Source of the DNA: an uncultured Paracoccaceae bacterium
Lineage (GTDB): Bacteria; Pseudomonadota; Alphaproteobacteria; Rhodobacterales; Rhodobacteraceae
Reading direction: 5' to 3'
DNA length: 64,000 nucleotides
Assembly: GCA_947492825.1 (NCBI GenBank)
Contig: CANLNT010000002.1
Coordinates: forward strand, 628,501-692,500
Part shown: piece after piece, positions 58,457-64,000 of the stretch
How the letters are laid out: the number at the start of each line of letters is the position of its first letter
Numbering within the stretch: the stretch's first letter is position 1
Program-made: the position numbers and the translations under genes
The notes under the pieces: generated by a model
What the model was told of the DNA's origin: nothing
Seen by the model: only the letters and a program-made list of their open reading frames with translations
Database searches by the model: none

Positions 58457-60607
58457 ATGCAAACTGATCCGGTCCAAATGGCTGAAATGACCGCCGCGCG
58501 AGAGTTGATCTCGCGCGATGTGCTGTTTCATTTGTACGATAGCGCGCCGTCGCAGCTATATACGTTCGACGCGGCATCACTGAAACTGATCGCGGCCAAC
58601 CAATCAGCGCGGGTTTTTCTGGACAAGACTATGCGGGACCTTGTCGGGGCTACGCCCTGGTCGCTGATGAACGGTCTGAACGCCGATCGCGTCCGCCGGG
58701 TCTTTGCGCGGGTTAAAGAGCGCAAGGCGGCCAAGTTCGATTTCTATCTGCATGATGTGCTCGGTTCTGGCCGGGTGTTGGCGTTCACCGTCATGTACCA
58801 ACGCGGGACTAAGCCGGTTTTTGTGGTGATGGCGCGGGATATCACCTTGCTGAACCGCTACAAGATGCACGCAGCCCAAGCAGAGGATCGGCTGGCGACC
58901 GCCATCAATGCGCTGTCAGATGGGTTTGTCGTCTACGACGCGGACGACCGGCTGGTGATGTGCAATCAGACCTATCGGTCGATGTACGGCCCGAGTGCGG
59001 CGGTGATGACCCCTGGAACGAAGTTCGAAGATATCCTGCGGTATGGGCTTGAGCAAAAGCAATACGCAGCCGCTATCGGCCGGGAAGACGAATGGCTTCG
59101 CAAGCGAATGGAACAGCATGTCAAATGCGATGTCGATCTGGAACAGCAGCTAAGCGACGGGCGCTGGCTACGGATTGTTGAACAGGCGACCAGTGATGGT
59201 GGGCGCGTCGGATTGCGCATTGATATCACGGCACTCAAGGACCAGCAGGCGCGCTTGAGGAACCTGCTGCGCACCGATGATCTGACCGGTCTGCGCAACC
59301 GCTACAAGCTGAGCGAAGAGATTGACGCGCTGCTTGAGACGCTTGAACCGCGCGAGCGGATCGTGATCCTGCACCTTGACCTGGACCGGTTCAAAACGGT
59401 GAATGATGTCTTTGGCCATGATGCCGGTGATTTCGTGTTACGCACTGCCGCGGAAATCCTGTCGGGCGGCCGTGTCAGGCCGCGGATTGTGGCGCGGATC
59501 GATGGTGATGAATTCATCTCTGTTCTGGTGACGCGCAAGTCGCGCACCGAAGTCCTGCGTTATGCCGATCAGATCAGCGATAAGCTTTCTCAGCCGATCA
59601 GCTATGACGGACACCTGTGCCACGTCGGGGCCTCGATGGGCGCCGCCTTTGTGAACCCCTCTGCGACCAGACCGGGAGCAGAGGCGCTATCAGACGCGGA
59701 CATCGCACTTGGGCAGGCCAAGCGGGGCGAAGCGCAAGATACGGTCCTGTTTGAGCCACACATGCGCGAAACCACGCTGCGCAACAGTGATCTGGCCCAA
59801 CGGATGCAGGCGGGGATCAATCGGGGTGAATTCGTATCCTTTTTCCAACCCCAGCTGAACGCCCGGTCGGGTCGCATCATCGGGTTTGAGGCGTTGATCC
59901 GCTGGATTCCGTCAAGTGGCGATCCGGTCCCGGCAGGAGAGTTCCTGTCAGTGGCGCAGAACGCCGGACTGACAGAAATGCTGGACGATATCGTGATGGA
60001 GCAGTCCTGCCGCGCGCTGCGCAAGATGATGAACTGGGGCCTGCAAAGCCCCTGCATCAGCTTGAATATGTCGATGGCGCAAATCAGTGATACGCACCTG
60101 ATCAAGCGGCTGAACACCTGTATGCGCAAGCATGGGCTGACCCATCAGAACCTGCGGATTGAATTGCTTGAATCGACATTGCTGGACGAACGTGCGGGGT
60201 TCATTGTTGAAAACGTGCACCGGTTGATCGACGCAGGCTTCCGGGTTGAGCTTGACGACTTTGGCACCGGCCACGCGGCCATCGCGACGCTACGCAAGTT
60301 CGACGTGAGCAAGATCAAGATCGACCGCAGCCTCGTGCGCAATATCGATGGCGATCAGGAGTTGCAGACAATCACCCGTGCTATCCTGGATTTGGCGCAG
60401 AACCTTGGGATTGATGTGCTGGCCGAAGGGGTGGAAACCCAAGCCGAACAGGACATGCTTTTGCGTTTCAACTGCGACAGCGCGCAGGGCTATCTGCATG
60501 CCAAACCGATGCCATTGGCAGACCTCCGAAGCTACCTTGAACAGCGCGGGGACATCGCGGAAAGGGCGCCCGCTGCGTCAGGTGCGGCGGATCAGCGTAT
60601 CGCCTAG
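58457..60607 (+). CDS. PAS-GGDEF-EAL cyclic-di-GMP protein
   Basis: A 716-residue cytoplasmic protein: two PAS domains (about 20-130 and 150-265), a GGDEF domain whose active-site motif reads DGDEF (about 348-352), and an EAL domain with EALIRW, NMS, ELLES, LDDFGTGHA, KIDRS and EGVETQAEQ intact. So it is very probably a c-di-GMP phosphodiesterase with a GGDEF that may be weakly active or act as GTP sensor. No membrane helices. Its 3' end overlaps the convergent LacI-type gene by 30 bases. Confidence 0.92.
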   Translation: MQTDPVQMAEMTAARELISRDVLFHLYDSAPSQLYTFDAASLKLIAANQSARVFLDKTMRDLVGATPWSLMNGLNADRVRRVFARVKERKAAKFDFYLHDVLGSGRVLAFTVMYQRGTKPVFVVMARDITLLNRYKMHAAQAEDRLATAINALSDGFVVYDADDRLVMCNQTYRSMYGPSAAVMTPGTKFEDILRYGLEQKQYAAAIGREDEWLRKRMEQHVKCDVDLEQQLSDGRWLRIVEQATSDGGRVGLRIDITALKDQQARLRNLLRTDDLTGLRNRYKLSEEIDALLETLEPRERIVILHLDLDRFKTVNDVFGHDAGDFVLRTAAEILSGGRVRPRIVARIDGDEFISVLVTRKSRTEVLRYADQISDKLSQPISYDGHLCHVGASMGAAFVNPSATRPGAEALSDADIALGQAKRGEAQDTVLFEPHMRETTLRNSDLAQRMQAGINRGEFVSFFQPQLNARSGRIIGFEALIRWIPSSGDPVPAGEFLSVAQNAGLTEMLDDIVMEQSCRALRKMMNWGLQSPCISLNMSMAQISDTHLIKRLNTCMRKHGLTHQNLRIELLESTLLDERAGFIVENVHRLIDAGFRVELDDFGTGHAAIATLRKFDVSKIKIDRSLVRNIDGDQELQTITRAILDLAQNLGIDVLAEGVETQAEQDMLLRFNCDSAQGYLHAKPMPLADLRSYLEQRGDIAERAPAASGAADQRIA

Positions 60608-61603
60608 CGCAATTGTGGGGCTGAGCGTGTTCATCGGTTCGATGTCGACGATCCCCTTGGTCCGGTCCGCGATGATTTGTGCCGCTTTCACACCAATCTC
60701 GTGCCGACAAGCATCCATCGTGGCAAGTTTTCGCGGCAAACCGTCCAGCAGTTCGACCCCGTTGAAGCCGGCCAGACCGATTTGACCAGGCACATCGATC
60801 CCCTGTTCGAGCAGGTACAAAAGCCCGCCTGCGCCAATCATATCGTTTGAGAAATACAGAAAATCGAGGTCGGGATTGCGGCCAAGCATCTCTGCCGTCA
60901 TTTCGCGCCCCTTGGCCAAGGCGGATCCGCCGGAATAGAAATCCTGATCAATGATCTCGATACCTGACTTCGCGAGCGTGCGGGTGAACCCTTCGAACCG
61001 TTTGCGGGCCCGGTGGTCCAGCGGCATCTTGGTGCCCATGAAACCGATCCGGCGGTAGCCCGCGTCCAGAATGGCCTCTGCCATTTTACGCCCGGCGCGA
61101 CGGTGCGAAATGCCCACGCAGGTGTCGATTGGCTCGCCATCGGTGTCCATGATTTCGACCACGGGCACGCCTGCTTGGCTTAGCATCGCGCGCGATGGCT
61201 CTGAATGTTCAAGCCCCGCAATGATGATGCCTGCGGGGCGCCAGGACAGCATTTCAAACAGCACCTTTTCTTCTTTCTCGGGCAAGTAGTCGGTCACGCC
61301 CACGACCGGCTGCAGTACGGTGTCTTCAAGCGTTTCCGAGATGCCCGACAGCACCTCTGGAAACACCATGTTTTTCAGCGACGGGATGATGACGGCCACA
61401 AGATTCACCCGGCTTGATGCCAGTGATCCGGCGATCTTGTTTGGCACATAGCCCAAACGCTTGGCGGCTTCCTGAACCTTGGCGCGCGTTGCAGCGCTGA
61501 CATCACCCTTGTTGCGCAATACGCGGCTGACGGTCATTTCGCTGACACCTGATGCCTCAGAAACATCGCGGAGTGTCAGCGGGCGGCGAGGGGGGATGGT
61601 CAA
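60578..61603 (-). CDS. LacI-family repressor, gluconate/sugar-acid type
   Basis: A 341-residue regulator. Helix-turn-helix [24 protein letters not shown], hinge [13 protein letters not shown], and a periplasmic-binding-like effector domain. It resembles the GntR (gluconate) group of LacI regulators. Start taken at TTG 61603 with AGGA upstream; GTG 61642 is possible. Nearby kdgK/kduD and a TRAP permease suggest it controls their operon or gnd. Confidence 0.88.
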   Translation of the reverse strand: MTIPPRRPLTLRDVSEASGVSEMTVSRVLRNKGDVSAATRAKVQEAAKRLGYVPNKIAGSLASSRVNLVAVIIPSLKNMVFPEVLSGISETLEDTVLQPVVGVTDYLPEKEEKVLFEMLSWRPAGIIIAGLEHSEPSRAMLSQAGVPVVEIMDTDGEPIDTCVGISHRRAGRKMAEAILDAGYRRIGFMGTKMPLDHRARKRFEGFTRTLAKSGIEIIDQDFYSGGSALAKGREMTAEMLGRNPDLDFLYFSNDMIGAGGLLYLLEQGIDVPGQIGLAGFNGVELLDGLPRKLATMDACRHEIGVKAAQIIADRTKGIVDIEPMNTLSPTIALGDTLIRRT

Positions 61604-61726
61604 GTTGTCCGTCCTGATCGTTACCAGTTTGTTGCATAACACTTAGCGGGCCGGTGGGCCGATGTAAAAGGCTCAAGCGATCAGATCGGTTGACCGTTTG
61701 CGCAAACAAGGGGATATCTGCGCTGT

Positions 61727-61803
61727 GGTCCCGTGGCTCAACTGGATAGAGCAGCCCCCTCCTAAGGGGCAGGTTGCAGGTTCGAATCCTGCCGGGGTCG
61801 CCA
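61727..61803 (+). tRNA. tRNA-Arg (anticodon CCT)
   Basis: A 77-base cloverleaf with CCA: acceptor GGTCCCG / CGGGGTC (two G-U pairs), D-arm GGCTCAACTGGATAGAGCA, anticodon arm CCCCCTCCTAAGGGG with CCT, T-arm GCAGGTTCGAATCCTGC. Confidence 0.96.
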
Positions 61804-61953
61804 AAAACGCCTTCAGAGACTGGATTCTTTGCTTGTTTTGACCGCCGTTACTGTGCGGTATTTACAAGACGAACATCAGGGGCTTCGTGATTGCGTTCAG
61901 TCAAGACCCAATAGCGGAGTTGGGAAAGGTGGAGTCTTGCCACCAAGCCGTAG

Positions 61954-62865
61954 CTAATTATCTTGATCCTGCGCGATTGCGCCCCGGTGGCCCACGACAA
62001 TCGAGGCGCGCGCATGGCCTGCGCGCATTGCATCGTTAAGATCGCCTTTGGTCAGAAAGGAAGCAAGAAACGCACCGCCAAAGCTGTCACCGGCGGCGGT
62101 TGTATCGACAACCACTTGCGCAGGTGGGTATTCGATCGACGCATCAAGGGGTGCATTAATGGGCAAAGGGCCGCAGATGCCCCGCTTGAGTGCGCCAGTT
62201 GGAAGGCCATACCCTTTCAGCCTTTCAAGCATCTCATCGGTCGTTTTGTTGCCAAACAAGGCCCGTTCATCGTCTTCGGACGGAAGGCCAATGTCACAAA
62301 GTCGCCAAGCCTGCGCGACCACGCGACGTGCTTCGCCCAAGTCTTGCCAGAGCCGAGACCTAAAGTTGGAATCGAAGACAAACTTGCCACCGCGATTTTG
62401 AAAGGTCGCGATCCAGTCAAGAAACCTGTCGCGTTGCAGCGGCGGTAGAATTGCCAGAGTGATGGCCGATGTGTAGATGACGTCAAACTCTTCCAGATCG
62501 TCAAAACAGGTGCTGCCATCGGGGCGTTGAAACAAGGTCCGGGCGGCAGAGTTGTCGCGCCAATAGGAAAATGCCCGTTCGCCGCCATCATCGATGCTGA
62601 TCGCGTAGATGCCGGGCAAAAGGTCGGGATGGCGCTGGATGCTCTTGGTTGAAACCCCATGCTTGGCAATGAAATCCATTATCCGATCGGATAACTCATC
62701 ACGGCCAAGAACAGAGACAAATGCGACGTCATGTTCCATCGGCAGGTCACGCCGCAGATAGATCGCGGTATTGAGCGTATCCCCTGCGACGCCAAGAAAA
62801 GCGGTGTCCTGCGCACTGTCGAGCGACAGTTCGATCATGGCCTCGCCAACACATGCAACTTTCAT
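61954..62865 (-). CDS. kdgK: 2-keto-3-deoxygluconate kinase (PfkB family)
   Basis: A 303-residue sugar kinase. N-terminal CVGEAMIELS, GVAGDTLNTAIYLRR, and the C-terminal PfkB signature DTTAAGDSFGGAFLA with catalytic Asp. Family sequence and the 5-base distance from kduD point to 2-keto-3-deoxygluconate. It phosphorylates KDG, a product of uronate and alginate or pectin breakdown. A ribokinase-type activity on another sugar acid is the alternative. Confidence 0.88.
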   Translation of the reverse strand: MKVACVGEAMIELSLDSAQDTAFLGVAGDTLNTAIYLRRDLPMEHDVAFVSVLGRDELSDRIMDFIAKHGVSTKSIQRHPDLLPGIYAISIDDGGERAFSYWRDNSAARTLFQRPDGSTCFDDLEEFDVIYTSAITLAILPPLQRDRFLDWIATFQNRGGKFVFDSNFRSRLWQDLGEARRVVAQAWRLCDIGLPSEDDERALFGNKTTDEMLERLKGYGLPTGALKRGICGPLPINAPLDASIEYPPAQVVVDTTAAGDSFGGAFLASFLTKGDLNDAMRAGHARASIVVGHRGAIAQDQDN

Positions 62866-62870
62866 CGCGT

Positions 62871-63641
62871 TCAGCGACCCATCCAGCCGCCGTCCACCGT
62901 CAGCACAGTGCCGTGGACGTATTCGGATGCGTCCGACGCCAGAAAGACCACCGGCCCATCAAAATCCTCGGGCTTGCCCCAGCGGCCCGCTGGAATGCGC
63001 CCCAGGATCGCCGCGTTACGGTCGGGATCTTCTCTGAGGGCCTGCGTGTTGTCGGTGGCAATATAACCCGGCGCGATGGCATTCACATTGACGCCAGACC
63101 CGGCCCATTCATTGGCAAACGCCTTGGTCAACTGACCAATTCCGCCTTTGGACGCGGCATACCCCGGCACATTGATGCCGCCTTGGAAGGTAAGGAGCGA
63201 CGCCGTGAAAATGATGTTGCCAGAGCCTTGCTTGACCATTGTCTTGCCGATTTCTCGGGTCAGACGGAATTGAGAGGAGAGGTTGACCTCGATCACTTCA
63301 TCCCACAGATCATCGGCATGTTCAGCCGCAGGGGCGCGTTTGATGGTGCCGGCATTGTTGACGAGGATATCAATCCGTCCGACATCCTGCGTTACTTGTT
63401 CCGCGAACGCTAGGATGGCGTCTTTGCTGGAAAAGTCGCAGGCATATCCGCGAAAAGACCGACCAAGCGCGACCACGTCTTTTTCAACATCGCTGCCAGA
63501 TGTTTCAAGCGTTGCACTGACGCCGATGATATCGGCACCAGCCCGCGCCAAGGCAACTGCCATGCCACGTCCGATGCCGCGTTTGCAGCCGGTTACGAGT
63601 GCGGTCTTGCCGCTTAGATCAAACAGGTTCTCTGCAGTCAT
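62871..63641 (-). CDS. kduD: 2-deoxy-D-gluconate 3-dehydrogenase / KduD-type short-chain dehydrogenase
   Basis: A 256-residue SDR with TGCKRGIGRGMAVALARAG (NAD site), NNAGTIKRAPA, catalytic Ser-Tyr-Lys in TASLLTFQGG and VPGYAASKGG, and the KduD-like SVSATLE... and VHGTVLTVDGGWMGR ends. It reduces 5-keto-4-deoxyuronate derivatives. Co-directional with kdgK and the TRAP gene. Confidence 0.9.
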   Translation of the reverse strand: MTAENLFDLSGKTALVTGCKRGIGRGMAVALARAGADIIGVSATLETSGSDVEKDVVALGRSFRGYACDFSSKDAILAFAEQVTQDVGRIDILVNNAGTIKRAPAAEHADDLWDEVIEVNLSSQFRLTREIGKTMVKQGSGNIIFTASLLTFQGGINVPGYAASKGGIGQLTKAFANEWAGSGVNVNAIAPGYIATDNTQALREDPDRNAAILGRIPAGRWGKPEDFDGPVVFLASDASEYVHGTVLTVDGGWMGR

Positions 63642-63687
63642 TTGTCTTCCAATTGTTCAGTGAGTTGGGGCGGTGAGGCCTGATATG

Positions 63688-64000
63688 CTATCTGTAGATC
63701 ATCTCTGGCAGCCACATTGACAGCGCGGGGATGAAGGTCAGCAACAACAAGACCAGCACAAGTGGCACAAGGAACGGTGCTGTTGCGACAACACAGCGTT
63801 CGAACGGCACATCAGATACTTTGGCCAGGACATAAAGCACCAAGCCCACAGGCGGCGTCAAAAGCCCGATCATCAGGTTCAGGATGAGGATGATTCCGAA
63901 GTGCACGGGGTCCACACCGATTTGCATCGCCACTGGCAACAAAACCGGCGTCAAAATCGTGATTGCCGCCAGTGTCTCCATGAAGCAGCCGACCACGAGA
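63688..64000 (-). CDS. TRAP transporter large permease (DctM-like), N-terminal part beyond window
   Basis: About 104 C-terminal residues of a multi-helix membrane protein: LTPVLLPVAMQIGVDPVHFG, ILNLMIGLLTPPVGLVLYVL, and a last hydrophobic helix before LPEMIYR. This is the DctM signature. It probably imports the sugar acid used by KduD/KdgK. The 5' part is cut off. Confidence 0.9.
   Translation of the reverse strand, partial: LVVGCFMETLAAITILTPVLLPVAMQIGVDPVHFGIILILNLMIGLLTPPVGLVLYVLAKVSDVPFERCVVATAPFLVPLVLVLLLLTFIPALSMWLPEMIYR

Overview
The window reads as chromosome of a marine-type alphaproteobacterium of the Rhodobacteraceae (Roseobacter group), an aerobic anoxygenic phototroph. The evidence is a superoperonal photosynthesis gene cluster in the classical Rhodobacter order, the aerobic cyclase AcsF rather than a visible BchE, PpsR/PpaA regulators, spheroidene-type crtA, a petABC operon with Rhodobacter-like proteins, and high GC with dense ATGA/GTGA/TGATG gene couplings.

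Layout. 1-2.7 kb: 5'-part of a polysaccharide chain-length protein (minus strand), a secreted glycine-rich protein with its own terminator, and a secreted ClpP-like (COG3904-type) protein. 2.6-6.5 kb: a receiver protein and a large CheB-CheR-PAS-HWE kinase. 6.7-7.1 kb: a PCu(A)C copper chaperone. 7.1-33.1 kb: one half of the photosynthesis cluster: ppsR, ppaA/aerR, then bchFNBHLM-lhaA-puhABC-(98-aa protein)-acsF-puhE-hemA-cycA on the plus strand, bchI-bchD-bchO and crtA on the minus strand, and crtI-crtB-tspO on the plus strand. Together these make 5-aminolevulinate, Mg-chelatase, methyltransferase, cyclase, DPOR and vinyl hydratase, reaction-centre H subunit and assembly factors, cytochrome c2, and carotenoid enzymes. 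The other half (crtCDEF, bchCXYZ, pufBALM, bchP/G, puc) is not in the window: after tspO the sequence passes straight into a purine-salvage pair (adenine deaminase, AMP nucleosidase).

33-49 kb is housekeeping and accessory: ade-amn, an HU protein with terminator, an exopolysaccharide sugar transferase, an EamA exporter, aroC with an HD hydrolase, an M20 amidohydrolase, an RND efflux pair, and a TPP riboswitch in front of thiBPQ. 49-53 kb: tRNA-Lys, dapF-mtaB-two GST-fold proteins. 53-57 kb: an outer-membrane barrel protein and petABC with terminator. 57-64 kb: gnd, a PAS-GGDEF-EAL protein, a LacI-type regulator, tRNA-Arg, and a sugar-acid catabolic set (kdgK, kduD, TRAP permease cut by the window end).

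Non-coding signals: TGT-N12-ACA (PpsR-type) sites cluster in the ppaA/bchF and crtA/crtI divergent promoters. An interspersed repeat (GC-rich hairpin followed by a GGATATTT...CCAGAAGAAG core) occurs three times at gene borders; in one copy it supplies a ribosome-binding site and in another the last codons and stop of a gene. Four 11-bp-phased ATGCAC/ATGCAG units lie between bchL and bchM. I see no CRISPR array, prophage or insertion sequence. No wholly new defence-like or mobile system is evident; the most unusual items are the repeat family, the phased repeat, the glycine-rich secreted protein and the 98-aa gene between puhC and acsF.
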